From: a virus
Reading direction: 5' to 3' (one strand)
DNA: 40,625 nucleotides
IMG/VR virus record: IMGVR_UViG_3300048922_000436
Span: 1-40,625 of that record
Shown here in pieces: positions 29,098 to 38,281 of this stretch. The number at the start of each line of letters is the position of its first letter. Positions within the stretch are counted from its first letter, which is position 1. Under the pieces are notes generated by a model. That model did no database searches, had not been told where the DNA came from, and was given only the letters and a program-made list of their open reading frames with translations. Both the position numbers and the translations under genes were made by a program.

Positions 29098-30005
29098 TGG
29101 CCGATGATGGATTGAAAGAACCGGTAATCATCCAGGCTACGCGCATCGATGCCACGCTCCTGCCTCGCAACATCTTTTCCCAGCCTTATCTGCTTTACGT
29201 TATTCAGCAGGGAACTGACCTGGGAAACGTGGCGGGAAAGGCAAACGAGGCTGGGCAGGGGGCATGGGACGCTCAGAAGAAGAACGATGAGCAGGATTTA
29301 GTTCTGGCCAATCACGAATCGCGAATAACAGCCGCTGAAGTAACGCTCGTTAACCATGAGCAGCGCATAACGGCCGCAGAAGCAACCCTGGTTAATCATG
29401 AAACACGAATCACAGCCGCCGAAGCTGAGCTTGCAGACCACGAAACGCGCATTACGGCCAACGAAGCGGAACTGGCCAACCATGAAACGCGCATCACCCA
29501 GAATACAACAGACATTGCTGGTTTAACGGTCCGCATGGTGACGGCAGAGAGCAGCATCACATCGCTGCAAACTAATGTCGCATCGCTGACAACGCGAATT
29601 ACCACTGCAGAAGGCAATATCACCACTCTGCAGGGCAAGGTTTCAACCATTGAAACCAACTATGTATCTAAGGCTGTATCAACGAGCCAATCGGTGCAGG
29701 CGTCAGGCGGTTCGTTCCTTGTAGGAAACATCGCCACACCAACCACTGACAAGCTTCAGGTCGGCGGTAGTGTGAATGCTGTTTCGTACAAGGTAGCAGG
29801 CATTCAAGTTGTCGGCGCGCAGCGAACTGGATGGACTGCAGCAACCGGCACGGCATACCGCGGAACATTCGATGCTAACCAGGCATGGACGATCGGCGCC
29901 TTGAACATTCTGCAAATCCAGCAAATCGCAGACTCACTTACTCAGGCCCGCCAGCGAATTAAAGCCCTCGAGGACGACCTGAGATCACATGGGTTAATAA
30001 ACTAA
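29097..30005 (+). CDS. Tail needle gp26, lengthened
   Basis: The trimeric needle that plugs the tail. The N-terminus (EPVIIQATRIDATLLPRN ... YVIQQGTDLGNVAGKANEAG) and the C-terminus (QRTGWTAATGTAYRGTFDA ... RIKALEDDLRSHGLI) match P22 gp26. Between them, residues 70-139 hold five 14-residue repeats of the NHETRITAAEAEL type, and a second coiled coil follows. At 302 aa it is about 70 longer than P22 gp26 (233). ATG 29094, which overlaps the gp10 stop, is an alternative start one codon earlier. Confidence 0.95.
   Translation: MADDGLKEPVIIQATRIDATLLPRNIFSQPYLLYVIQQGTDLGNVAGKANEAGQGAWDAQKKNDEQDLVLANHESRITAAEVTLVNHEQRITAAEATLVNHETRITAAEAELADHETRITANEAELANHETRITQNTTDIAGLTVRMVTAESSITSLQTNVASLTTRITTAEGNITTLQGKVSTIETNYVSKAVSTSQSVQASGGSFLVGNIATPTTDKLQVGGSVNAVSYKVAGIQVVGAQRTGWTAATGTAYRGTFDANQAWTIGALNILQIQQIADSLTQARQRIKALEDDLRSHGLIN
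29304..29513 (+). repeat. Five 42-bp in-frame repeats in the needle gene
   Basis: Five tandem units of 42 bp encode 14-residue coiled-coil repeats (NHE-x-RITAAEA-x-LV pattern). Units differ by a few substitutions, so the array grew by duplication and then diverged. Confidence 0.85.
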
Positions 30006-30466
30006 TGGAAATAAGGCTCATCGATAACCCGGTGAAGCTTGCAGAATTTCTCAATAATCCAGAAACGACAGGCAATATCGTTGATTCCGGAGATAAATAT
30101 CACATCAAGCCTGATGCGTTTTATCTCGGAATTTACGAGGGGTTAGTCTTGGCTGGTGTCCATGAAGTGCGCAACTTCTGGCACAGCGTTGTTGAGTGTC
30201 ATGCAGTTTATGAGCCTGGATTCCGTGGCGAATATGCACTGCAGGGTCACAGGTTATTCTGCAAATGGCTTCTCGAAAACTCTCCATTCCTTAACAGCGT
30301 CACGATGGTTCCAGACACTACCAAATATGGCCGAGCAATCATAAGGTTGCTCGGAGCTACGCGCATTGGGCACCTTGATGATGCATATATGAGCAACGGC
30401 AAGCCTATTGGCGTCACGTTGTATCAGCTCACTCGTTCGCAGTATGAGGACATGCAGAAATGCTAA
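30005..30466 (+). CDS. gp14-like head protein (DUF2824 type)
   Basis: This 153-aa protein in the position of P22 gene 14 has a GNAT-like look (YLGIYEGLVLAGVHEVRNFW, YGRAIIRLLGATRIGHLDDAYM). It resembles the DUF2824 family of P22-like phages, which are needed for virion maturation or DNA delivery. No acetyltransferase motif is convincing. It overlaps gp7 by 7 bases. Confidence 0.88.
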   Translation: MEIRLIDNPVKLAEFLNNPETTGNIVDSGDKYHIKPDAFYLGIYEGLVLAGVHEVRNFWHSVVECHAVYEPGFRGEYALQGHRLFCKWLLENSPFLNSVTMVPDTTKYGRAIIRLLGATRIGHLDDAYMSNGKPIGVTLYQLTRSQYEDMQKC

Positions 30467-31110
30467 TTTTCCAGCTTATGAACAAAGTTCGTGATCGCGA
30501 AGTGCCCTGCAAAGGCGGGGACAGTGGTGCAGGCGCTCAGGCAGATGCAACTAACCGCGGGATCGATCTGCAGCGCGAGATGTGGCAGACGAACATGCAG
30601 AACCTTGCGCCATTCACGCCTCTTGCTCAACAGTACATTGGTCAACTACAGGGCCTTTCTTCATTGCAGGGCCAGCAGTCAGCCCTGAAAGATTATTACA
30701 ACTCAGGCCAGTTTAAAGACCTTGCCAATCAAGCCAGATATCAGCAGTTGGCGGCATCAGAAGCCACTGGCGGACTTGGCTCATCTGCCACAAGCAACGG
30801 TCTGGCATCTATCGCACCGATGCTTGGTCAGAACTGGCTCAGCGGGCAGATGAACAACTACCAAAACCTAGCCAACATCGGTCTGGGTGCGTTGCAGGGT
30901 CAGGCAAATGCCGGTCAGTCCTATGCGAACAATACCGGACAGTTGTTACAACAGCAGGCAGGGTTGGCAGCAGCTAATGCTAACCGACCATCAAAATTCG
31001 GCGGAGCATTGCAAGGTGCAGCAGCTGGGGCAGCTGCTGGTACTGCAATTATGCCAGGGTGGGGCACTGCTATTGGTGCTGGGGTTGGCGCGCTCGGCTC
31101 ACTGTTTTAA
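30460..31110 (+). CDS. Ejection protein gp7
   Basis: This 216-aa protein has the P22 gp7 pattern: a short basic N-terminal segment (MLIFQLMNKVRDREVPCKGG) that is removed in P22, a Gln/Asn/Ala-rich helical body and a glycine/alanine hydrophobic C-terminus (GAAAGAAAGTAIMPGWGTAI) suited to membrane insertion. It precedes gp20 and gp16, the other ejection proteins. Confidence 0.92.
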   Translation: MLIFQLMNKVRDREVPCKGGDSGAGAQADATNRGIDLQREMWQTNMQNLAPFTPLAQQYIGQLQGLSSLQGQQSALKDYYNSGQFKDLANQARYQQLAASEATGGLGSSATSNGLASIAPMLGQNWLSGQMNNYQNLANIGLGALQGQANAGQSYANNTGQLLQQQAGLAAANANRPSKFGGALQGAAAGAAAGTAIMPGWGTAIGAGVGALGSLF

Positions 31111-31119
31111 GGGGCAATC

Positions 31120-32466
31120 ATGGCAACGTGGCAACAAGGTAACGCAGGTGGCTTGCTGGCTGGCATCGGCACCAACAATACGAACGCTCCGCAGGCCAGC
31201 GATGCAAATGCTGCTCTAGGATTTATCAGAGATAGCAATGAGCGCTCTCGTCTGGGGGAGAATAATCCTGGCTTGCAATTGGCAAATGCTACCGGTTCTA
31301 TTTTCAACTCCTGGAAGCAAGGCCAACAGGCGCAGCGCCAGAAGGAGTTCCAGCAAGCATACGGAAGCGCCTACTCATCTGGAGACCGCTCAGCCATGCG
31401 AAGCCTTGCGCAACAATATCCAGAGCAATTCGAAGCAGTAAGAAACGGCATGCAGTATGTAGACGAAGACCAGCGCAACTCAGTAGGAAGCCTTGCGGCG
31501 TCAGCACGGATTGCAGCGCAAAGCCCTGAATCAATGGGGCGATGGCTGCAGTCAAATGCTGGTGAGCTAACTCGTGTGGGAGTTAACCCTGCGCAGGTCG
31601 CTCAGATATATCAGCAGAATCCTTCTGGTTTTGGTGAGTTCGTAGATCATCTAGGGATCGCTTCACTTGGTCCTGACAAATATTTTGACCTCCAGGCGAA
31701 CAATGCCAAGCTGCAGCAGGCAGGCAATATCGCACAGGCTAACTTTAATCTTGGTCAGCAACGACTACAGCAACAAGCTCAGTATCAGCAAGGACAGCTA
31801 GATCAGGGGCAGCAGCAGCTTAACCTTACTTCACAAAAAAACCAGGCTGACATTGCTAACAAGCGACTCGAGCTTAGCCTGAAAGCGGGTGAGAACAGCG
31901 CTAAATCCATTGCAACGCAGCAAGCTTCGGTGCAGAAGATGCAGGACTATGTTGGCGCGCACCAAAGCAATGCCAATAGTGTGGCCAGCATGTACGATAC
32001 AGTGAATCAGGTGAAGAGCATTCCTCCAGAAGTGTTTGACCGTGTGTTCGGGTTTGGTGGAACAGTCAATTCCCGCATACCAGGAACCGAATCAGCTGAC
32101 GCATGGGCTAAAATCGAGCAGATGCAAGGGCAAGCACGACTGATGGGCGTAATTGGCATGAAAGGAACGGGCCCGGTTTCTGATTCAGAAGGTCAGGCAG
32201 CGGCGCGAGCATTCCTCGCTATAAACCAAAACATGTCACCAAAGGCGGCGCGATCTGCAGTCGATAACTGGCAGCGAGTTCTGCAGCGGCAGACGTCCTA
32301 TCTGCAGAAGCAACAGCCAGTAGTTGACACCTATCAGCAGAAAATCGACGCCTTCAATAATTCACAGAACGGGACTGGATCAGCCCCACGCGCAGGAACG
32401 AGTGAAGGTGGATATACCTTCCTTGGCGGCGACCCAAGCAATCCTAATAGCTGGAGAAAAGACTAA
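31120..32466 (+). CDS. Ejection protein gp20
   Basis: This 448-aa protein starts MATWQQGNAGGLLAGIG and is rich in Gln, Ala and Ser with long helices (RLQQQAQYQQGQLDQGQQQL). Length and order match P22 gp20 (471 aa), one of three proteins delivered into the cell with the DNA. The TAA overlaps the next ATG. Confidence 0.92.
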   Translation: MATWQQGNAGGLLAGIGTNNTNAPQASDANAALGFIRDSNERSRLGENNPGLQLANATGSIFNSWKQGQQAQRQKEFQQAYGSAYSSGDRSAMRSLAQQYPEQFEAVRNGMQYVDEDQRNSVGSLAASARIAAQSPESMGRWLQSNAGELTRVGVNPAQVAQIYQQNPSGFGEFVDHLGIASLGPDKYFDLQANNAKLQQAGNIAQANFNLGQQRLQQQAQYQQGQLDQGQQQLNLTSQKNQADIANKRLELSLKAGENSAKSIATQQASVQKMQDYVGAHQSNANSVASMYDTVNQVKSIPPEVFDRVFGFGGTVNSRIPGTESADAWAKIEQMQGQARLMGVIGMKGTGPVSDSEGQAAARAFLAINQNMSPKAARSAVDNWQRVLQRQTSYLQKQQPVVDTYQQKIDAFNNSQNGTGSAPRAGTSEGGYTFLGGDPSNPNSWRKD

Positions 32467-34943
32467 TGGCAGGCCCATGGGAAAAGTATCAGAACGCAGC
32501 ACCGGCCGAGTCTCCTTCCGATGGGCCATGGACCAAATACCAGCAGTCGCAGCAATCGCCACCGCAGCAAGGTGGCGATGTTGTTTCTGATGCTGAGCAA
32601 CGCTTCGGTATCCCCGCTGGATTGCTCGGAGCGGTAATCAGCAAGGAAAGCAGCGGGAATGCCAATGCGATGAGCGGCAAGGGAGCTATCGGCCTTACGC
32701 AGGTGATGCCTAACACCGCTCGTGGGATGGGTTATGACCCAGAAGAGCTGAAGCGTAATCCTGCCATGCAAGTGGAGGCTGGGGCGCGTTATTTAAAGCA
32801 GATGATCGACGCTCATGATGGCAATGTATCTGCAGCTCTTGCTGCGTATAATTGGGGTCCCGGTAACGTCCAAAAATATCTGCGCGGAGAGAAAACCCAG
32901 GTTCCAACCGAGACGGTAAATTACGTCAATGATCCGCGCTTTGCTCAGTGGACTCAGCAAGTAGCTCCAGGCTCTGATGACGAGCTCGCTCAATTGGCTC
33001 AGCAATCGTCGCAACCATGGGCGCAGCAAGCCCCAGCACCAACTACGTCGCAGAATATTGAGCAGGCAGCTAGAGGGCTGGCGAACATCCCGTTCGACAT
33101 CCTTCAGGGTGGAGCAAACCTCGTAAACGCAGGTAGCCGAGCAGTTGGCGGCGGAGATGTGCTAGATCCGGTTTACAGGCCAGTAAATCGCCCAACAGAC
33201 CCTTACGCACAGGTTGGCGAGGCCATCGGTAACTACCTAACCCCAGGCATTGGTCCAGTAGCTGGAGCAATGATTGGCTCTATTGCCAACGCGGGCAATG
33301 AACAGGGTGATTTTGCGTCTAATGCATCAAAGGAAATGCTGCTTAATGCTGCATTACTTGGCGCTCCTGCAGCACTGCGTGGCATAAGAGCTATGTCTGG
33401 CGCTAGAACCGGTGCTACACAAGCAACTGCTGCAACTCCAGCGGCGATTGAGACAGCGAATGACGTCTCCAATCTTGCCAGAACAGCGGCAGGGCGTGAC
33501 GTGCTTGCCGGTCAGGCGGCTAATGTCTCAGACGACATCGCAAGGGCAGCAGAAACCGCCGGTGTGGATATCAACGCCCTAACGCCAGGCATGCGCTCAG
33601 GAAACCGTGGAGTCGCTCAGGCAGAGGGCGCGCTAGCATCGACCCCAGGAGTTGCTCAGGATGCGCATCAGGCTGCATTTAACGAGATTGCCTCTAAGTT
33701 TAACCAAAACCTTGATGATCTCGGCGCAGCAGCAGGTACTGCATCAGAAAAAAGCTCATCCATAAAGCAGCGCATCATGGGCAATCTGGATGAAATGAAA
33801 AATGCGGAACGCGCCGCATGGGATGACGTAAGGGCGACAATGCCCAATCAGAAGATGCCGCTAAGCAATGCCAATGCCGTTATCCAAGGGGAGCGATCTG
33901 CTGGCGTTCCGCTTAGCCCTGAAATGAAGCAACTCTTGGGGGCAAATCGCGGTGGGGTAACGTTTGATGGGATGAAGGCATGGCGGGCGAAGTTTGCTGA
34001 CGCAGAGCAGAAATATATCCGCAGCGGAGAGGCTAACGCAGCTCGTCGAGCTGGAGAGGTGCGCAGGGCGATTACTGATGATATGCGCAATATGGCAGAG
34101 CAGGGCGGATTTATTGATGATTGGACGCGCGCCAATGACCTTTCCAAGGCTAGATTAACAGCGCAGGAAAATGCCGAATCAATCTTTGGTCGCGGTTTGG
34201 CGAATGACGTTCTGGTGACTAACGGAGTTAAGGCTCTTCAGTCATCATCTGCCAAAGGCCTTAACGGTCCATCAGGATTTCACTCAATCATTTCAGCGCT
34301 CCCTGAGGCCGAGCGAGTACCTGCAATATCTTCAATCCTGCAAGACGCAATATCACATGGCGTGAGGGGAGGGAAGTCCGATGCCGCAGGGATTAACCAT
34401 ATCGCGACGCTACTCACCCCTCAGAACGTTAATGCGATCAATAGATACTCTAAGGATTTAGGTCGCATCGCTGATGCATATGGCACCCTGGCACGAGCTG
34501 CAGTTAAGCCTCAGCAGTACGTTGAAAGGACTGGGCGCACGACTGAGGTTTTGAAGGCGTTAGATTCAGGCCTTCCAAAGATCGCTCAAACCGTTCTTGA
34601 TGCGACAGGAAACTCTACTGCTGGCGCTGTTGTCGGTGCCACTGGGGGCGGAGTTATAGGTGCCACAGTGGGTGCCACTGCTGGTGCAGTAATCAAGAGC
34701 GCAGTGGCCAAGATATCCAAAACCAGGAGTGGGCGATACGCAATTGAAAAAGCGATCCAGGAAGCAACCAGGGCTGTTAAATCTGGCGCTACTCCTCAAG
34801 CAGTAGCTGAAGCAGAGCGCAGATTCATGGCTAACAAAGTGGCCGTGAAAGCGATACGAGATGCAGTAGGAAGCGAGGAATTTGAAAGGCTAGCCCGCTC
34901 AGGAATCGTGGCATCTCTGAGCGGGATGAATACAGGAGAGTAA
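32466..34943 (+). CDS. Ejection protein gp16 with lytic transglycosylase domain
   Basis: This 825-aa protein is about 200 residues longer than P22 gp16 (609). Two short WxKYQ repeats (GPWEKYQ, GPWTKYQ) open it. A Slt-type transglycosylase domain follows at about 38-150: catalytic E61 in ISKESSGN, GAIGLTQVMPNTA, LAAYNWGPGNVQKYL. The rest is the Ala-rich gp16-like ejection body with hydrophobic glycine-rich segments (GAVVGATGGGVIGATVGATA). It should open peptidoglycan during DNA entry. Confidence 0.93.
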   Translation: MAGPWEKYQNAAPAESPSDGPWTKYQQSQQSPPQQGGDVVSDAEQRFGIPAGLLGAVISKESSGNANAMSGKGAIGLTQVMPNTARGMGYDPEELKRNPAMQVEAGARYLKQMIDAHDGNVSAALAAYNWGPGNVQKYLRGEKTQVPTETVNYVNDPRFAQWTQQVAPGSDDELAQLAQQSSQPWAQQAPAPTTSQNIEQAARGLANIPFDILQGGANLVNAGSRAVGGGDVLDPVYRPVNRPTDPYAQVGEAIGNYLTPGIGPVAGAMIGSIANAGNEQGDFASNASKEMLLNAALLGAPAALRGIRAMSGARTGATQATAATPAAIETANDVSNLARTAAGRDVLAGQAANVSDDIARAAETAGVDINALTPGMRSGNRGVAQAEGALASTPGVAQDAHQAAFNEIASKFNQNLDDLGAAAGTASEKSSSIKQRIMGNLDEMKNAERAAWDDVRATMPNQKMPLSNANAVIQGERSAGVPLSPEMKQLLGANRGGVTFDGMKAWRAKFADAEQKYIRSGEANAARRAGEVRRAITDDMRNMAEQGGFIDDWTRANDLSKARLTAQENAESIFGRGLANDVLVTNGVKALQSSSAKGLNGPSGFHSIISALPEAERVPAISSILQDAISHGVRGGKSDAAGINHIATLLTPQNVNAINRYSKDLGRIADAYGTLARAAVKPQQYVERTGRTTEVLKALDSGLPKIAQTVLDATGNSTAGAVVGATGGGVIGATVGATAGAVIKSAVAKISKTRSGRYAIEKAIQEATRAVKSGATPQAVAEAERRFMANKVAVKAIRDAVGSEEFERLARSGIVASLSGMNTGE

Positions 34944-34960
34944 ATGATAGCCATGGAAGG

Positions 34961-35434
34961 CTAGTAACTTTGGCAACGGGTTTGATTTCCGTAGGTTTGG
35001 CAATTTGTTGTTATGTTATTATTCTGCAGCTGCACAGGTGGAATATACTGGGGTTGCCTAGCCTTCTGCTCAATCGCCTGCATCGTATTAACAGCCTGAT
35101 AATTCATGAGGGCTTGCTGGAATGCTTGGCTTTGTGCAATCTGTTGAGCTCTTTCGCTATTTTGCATCTGAATATAAAGGCTCTGCAGTTGAACTCTAGC
35201 CTGCGCGTCGCTTATTTGGCCTTGGTCAACACCTTGGCCAAGCATCTTTGCAGCCAATACATATAACTTCGGCGTGGGTTCAGAAGCCATTCTCGAGTCG
35301 CTTTTTATGCTGGAGTCAAGGCAAGTTGCCATGTCGCTTAATTTTGCATATCTTTGCTCACAACTGGTCTGGTAATCGCTTACCTTTGCGCAACCAGTAA
35401 TAAGCAAAGGAAGCAATACTAATAATTTCTTCAT
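34961..35434 (-). CDS. Lipoprotein moron downstream of mnt
   Basis: This 157-aa protein has a lipoprotein signal (MKKLLVLLPLLITGC, lipobox cysteine at residue 15) and a helical, Gln-rich mature part (QARVQLQSLYIQMQNSERAQ). It lies 10 bp after mnt on the same strand with AGGA before its ATG, against the direction of the late genes. This suggests expression from the prophage, as for immI-region exclusion or conversion genes. No named family. Confidence 0.8.
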   Translation of the reverse strand: MKKLLVLLPLLITGCAKVSDYQTSCEQRYAKLSDMATCLDSSIKSDSRMASEPTPKLYVLAAKMLGQGVDQGQISDAQARVQLQSLYIQMQNSERAQQIAQSQAFQQALMNYQAVNTMQAIEQKARQPQYIPPVQLQNNNITTNCQTYGNQTRCQSY

Positions 35435-35444
35435 AGCGTAGTTC

Positions 35445-35702
35445 CTACAGTTTATTTTTTTCAGAATACAGAGCGATCAACGTTTCGACCACTACCTTTT
35501 TAAATCTATCAGCATGCTCATTTGCTAATTTCTCTGCCTCATCACGATAGCCAGATACTTTAGATGGCTTAGATAGTGACTCCTCTATGATCATGGTTAT
35601 TTCAGAGTTCAATGATCTGCCATTGAGTTTGGCTCTTTGCTTAAGCTTATCCTTTAATTCTGCAGGAATTCGCAGGTTAAATTGAGGGTCTTCTCTGCCC
35701 AT
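35445..35702 (-). CDS. mnt: Mnt-like ribbon-helix-helix repressor
   Basis: This 85-aa protein matches P22 Mnt (83 aa) as recalled: an N-terminal ribbon-helix-helix (REDPQFNLRIPAELKDKLKQ ... NGRSLNSEITMII) and a C-terminal coiled coil (GYRDEAEKLANEHADRFKKV). The N-terminal strand (DPQFNLR) supplies operator contacts. In P22 Mnt represses the antirepressor gene ant; no ant or arc is seen here. It is probably autoregulated and co-transcribed with the lipoprotein. Confidence 0.93.
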   Translation of the reverse strand: MGREDPQFNLRIPAELKDKLKQRAKLNGRSLNSEITMIIEESLSKPSKVSGYRDEAEKLANEHADRFKKVVVETLIALYSEKNKL

Positions 35703-35763
35703 CTTATCTGCCTCACTGTAGTCGGTGACGCATCATAAGACTTAGCTGTTCATAACTACAATA

Positions 35764-35777
35764 AGACCACCGTGATA
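35764..35777. promoter_or_regulatory. Candidate Mnt operator
   Basis: The sequence agaccaccgtgata contains, on the minus strand, CACGGTGG, the core of the P22 Mnt operator as I remember it (centre CCACGGTGG). It lies 62 bp upstream of mnt. The promoter elements around it are not clear. Confidence 0.5.
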
Positions 35778-35913
35778 CTTTGTTATCATATCAAGACCTT
35801 ACATCAATCGATCGTCATTGCCGATCAATATCAAGTTATTGATCTGTAGTTCCAATTTGATGATTTACCCACCGATTAGTAGTGTCGTGCATAGCAGTAC
35901 AAAAGGTGGAAAA

Positions 35914-36006
35914 ATGAGATGGAATCGCCGTAACGCCTGGCTTGCAGTAGTGGCATTTTGCTTAGCATTCTGGGTAATTATCATTCTAATAATTCACTAC
36001 ATGTAA
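35914..36006 (+). CDS. 30-aa membrane peptide
   Basis: AGGTGG precedes ATG 35914. The product MRWNRRNAWLAVVAFCLAFW followed by VIIILIIHYM is a single transmembrane helix with a basic N-terminus. It lies divergent from mnt, with a strong terminator 18 bp after its stop, so it is an independent short transcription unit. Possibly a superinfection or immI-region peptide; not recognised. Confidence 0.62.
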   Translation: MRWNRRNAWLAVVAFCLAFWVIIILIIHYM

Positions 36007-36023
36007 CAGCACCCAACACCAGG

Positions 36024-36051
36024 GCCCGGCTAACTTAGCCGGGCTTTTTTT
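36024..36051 (+). terminator. Intrinsic terminator before the tailspike
   Basis: Stem GCCCGGCT/AGCCGGGC (8 bp, up to 10 with the inner AT pairs) followed by seven T residues. It ends the small membrane-peptide unit and stands between gp16 and tailspike transcription. Confidence 0.9.
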
Positions 36052-36110
36052 ATACCTAAAAACCACCGCAGGCGTGACCTGTGGGGATTCCGCACGCCTG
36101 GAGAAAATAA

Positions 36111-38057
36111 ATGGCCGACATCACGCCTAATGTCGTAATTAGCATGCCCTCACAGCTGTTCACCTTGGCTCGCTCGTTCAAAGCTGCAGCTAATGGCAGG
36201 ATTTACATCGGTAAGATTGATACCGATCCAACCATCCCGGATAACCAGATTCAGGTTTATATCCAAAATGAAGATGGGACGGTCGTTCCGGTATCACAAC
36301 CGATCATGATCAACGCAGGCGGCTATCCTGTTTACGGCGGCCAGATTTCCAAGTTTGTCACCGTTGAAGGCCATAGTATGGCCATCTACGATTCATATGG
36401 TACGCAGCAGTTTTATTTTTCTAACGTCTTGAAGTATGACCCAGACCAGCTAAAAGCGCAGTTAGCTGGCCCTGACGGCGTCCTGCTTGTGGGCAATGCA
36501 ACGGACAAGCGGGATTTAGCAGGTGATGACGCAACTAAGAAGATTGTTGATCACGTGCATGTCTTTAACGATGTCACGGTGTCATTCAGGCAGTTCCTCA
36601 CCGTTAAAGACGGTAGCGTTGACGCATCTGCTGCCATCACTGCAGCCCTGAACTCAGGGTTTAAGGTTGAGGTTCCAGGCGATTATGTGCTTAGAGTTGA
36701 TAGCCCAAGCATTGTGGCAAACGTAGCATGCCAATTCTTTGGGGCTCCAGGCACGCGACCTACGATACTGATTAATCACGTTGCCACAGGCCAAACACAA
36801 TTCAAGTTCATGCTGAATAACAGCTATTTTGCGAACTTTAATATCAGGTATCCGCTTCAAAAAACAACGCTGGCAACTGGAGAGTCGCCGATCGCATATG
36901 GAGAATTATTCGGCGGAAACGGATTCTACAACACGTTTGAAAACATGGATATCGGGAACTGTTACTATGGATTTAAATTCGGAGATTCTTCGTTTTCGTC
37001 ATCCAGAATTACCATTCGTAACATCACCGGTTCTCCTATTCTTCGCGGCATGTCATTGGATCGCGTTCTTGATATCCCGCGAGTTTCAGATATTCACTTT
37101 AACTACAACAACCTCGAAGCCCCATATACTTATGATCTAACAATGAAGCAGTGGATACATGACCATCTGGATGGTTTCCATATCGGTCGATGTGATTTCG
37201 GTAGCTTTAACCGCCTTTTCGTATTTGGCGCGTTGAATGGGATATTTTTAAGAACAGAAAGATTTACTGGATCTGCCAACGCCGTTAGTTTTACTGATTG
37301 TTACGCTGACATAACCGTTCACCCGTTGAGGTTCCAGAACTGGCAAACATCAATCACCATGATCGGTGGCAAGTTTACCGGTAATGCCGAATCTACCGGC
37401 GGCCTTGTCGAAAAAGAGCCAAGCACAAACTTAATGACTAACTCACCAGCGGCAGGTAACAACCCGTTGGGTATTGTTAAGCTAATCGGCGGAGAGTACA
37501 GTAACTACTCATCAGATGTGTTTCAGGGTTCTGCAAAAATTGAGGCATTTGGCACGCAGCTATATCAATACGGAAAAGATAACGGCCAGCGAGCGGCTTT
37601 CAATATCACGACCGGCTTCAGCCAAGACATCACTGCGATTGGATGTATCATTAACGGCGCTGGAGGCACTCAGAATAGAGCGTTTAACTCAAGTGGTGGC
37701 ACTGGAGTTCTTCGCATAGGTGACGGCACTGTTCTATCAAACAATGCGCTTGGTTCATTTGACTGGCGATCTGGCCCTGTCATTCCGTCAAGTTCGGCAG
37801 TTCTTGGCAACCCAGGTCATAACGGAGTGTCATTCGTATCCAACATACCCAAAGAGTATATGGCTGAGAGCATTCCAACATCTGGCTCTTTCTATCTTCC
37901 CGGTGACTATGTGACGAAAACAAATCCAGTGAAGACGGGATTTGTTGGACAGCCTAACTACGTAATTCAAGGTTGGCGTCGCCTAACTGCTGGCAGCGGG
38001 CATGTCTTAAACACTGATTGGGTAGAAGACAGGACATACTTCAACGGGGTTTCGTAA
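36111..38057 (+). CDS. Tailspike with P22-type head-binding domain
   Basis: Residues 1 to about 110 match the P22 tailspike head-binding domain ([51 protein letters not shown]). The remaining 540 residues form a different beta-rich body with a parallel beta-helix look ([37 protein letters not shown]), probably an O-antigen-binding or -cleaving domain of unknown specificity. GGAG before the ATG directly follows a 7-bp inverted repeat (36070-36076 with 36093-36099). Confidence 0.95.
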   Translation: MADITPNVVISMPSQLFTLARSFKAAANGRIYIGKIDTDPTIPDNQIQVYIQNEDGTVVPVSQPIMINAGGYPVYGGQISKFVTVEGHSMAIYDSYGTQQFYFSNVLKYDPDQLKAQLAGPDGVLLVGNATDKRDLAGDDATKKIVDHVHVFNDVTVSFRQFLTVKDGSVDASAAITAALNSGFKVEVPGDYVLRVDSPSIVANVACQFFGAPGTRPTILINHVATGQTQFKFMLNNSYFANFNIRYPLQKTTLATGESPIAYGELFGGNGFYNTFENMDIGNCYYGFKFGDSSFSSSRITIRNITGSPILRGMSLDRVLDIPRVSDIHFNYNNLEAPYTYDLTMKQWIHDHLDGFHIGRCDFGSFNRLFVFGALNGIFLRTERFTGSANAVSFTDCYADITVHPLRFQNWQTSITMIGGKFTGNAESTGGLVEKEPSTNLMTNSPAAGNNPLGIVKLIGGEYSNYSSDVFQGSAKIEAFGTQLYQYGKDNGQRAAFNITTGFSQDITAIGCIINGAGGTQNRAFNSSGGTGVLRIGDGTVLSNNALGSFDWRSGPVIPSSSAVLGNPGHNGVSFVSNIPKEYMAESIPTSGSFYLPGDYVTKTNPVKTGFVGQPNYVIQGWRRLTAGSGHVLNTDWVEDRTYFNGVS

Positions 38058-38108
38058 GTGCATATGCGTAGACGGTATGGTGAGATTTTTCTGAAATCGA
38101 TCACGTCA

Positions 38109-38130
38109 TGATGGGACGAAAATGGGACAG
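38109..38130. repeat. TGGGAC repeats, possible integrase arm sites (right)
   Basis: Two copies, GATGGGACGA and AATGGGACAG, lie 11 bp apart about 110 bp before the tRNA fragment. In the circular phage genome these and the pair at 25-43 would flank the core. Confidence 0.4.
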
Positions 38131-38236
38131 GGATGTTTTTACATCTGTTGATATGGTTTTCCATCTTTTTGCATCTTGCGACGTGTGAGCGCGGTTTGAT
38201 GCGGTAAGTTACTGTGTTAAATGGTGATTCTAGGAA

Positions 38237-38281
38237 CTTCTAAGCCGTAGGTCATAGGTTCGAATCCTATAGGGCGTGCCA
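38237..38281 (+). other. attR: 3' half of a tRNA-Arg(UCU) gene
   Basis: The stretch runs from the anticodon loop (cttctaa) through a T-arm with ggttcgaatcc to an acceptor end and CCA (38279-38281). It resembles the 3' half of argU-type tRNA. The 5' half and D-arm are missing upstream, and the anticodon stem no longer pairs. This is the expected remnant where a tRNA-targeting prophage joins host DNA; the intact tRNA should lie just left of position 1. Confidence 0.82.

Noticed and set aside
34894-34925. 9-bp inverted repeat CCCGCTCAG/CTGAGCGGG as a terminator between gp16 and the lipoprotein gene
   Set aside because: The loop is 14 nt and neither side has a proper T tract; it lies inside the gp16 coding end. 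It may slow polymerase, but I do not call it a terminator.
38237-38281. Functional tRNA gene
   Set aside because: Only the 3' half is present; the D-arm and 5' acceptor strand are missing, so it is an attachment-site remnant.
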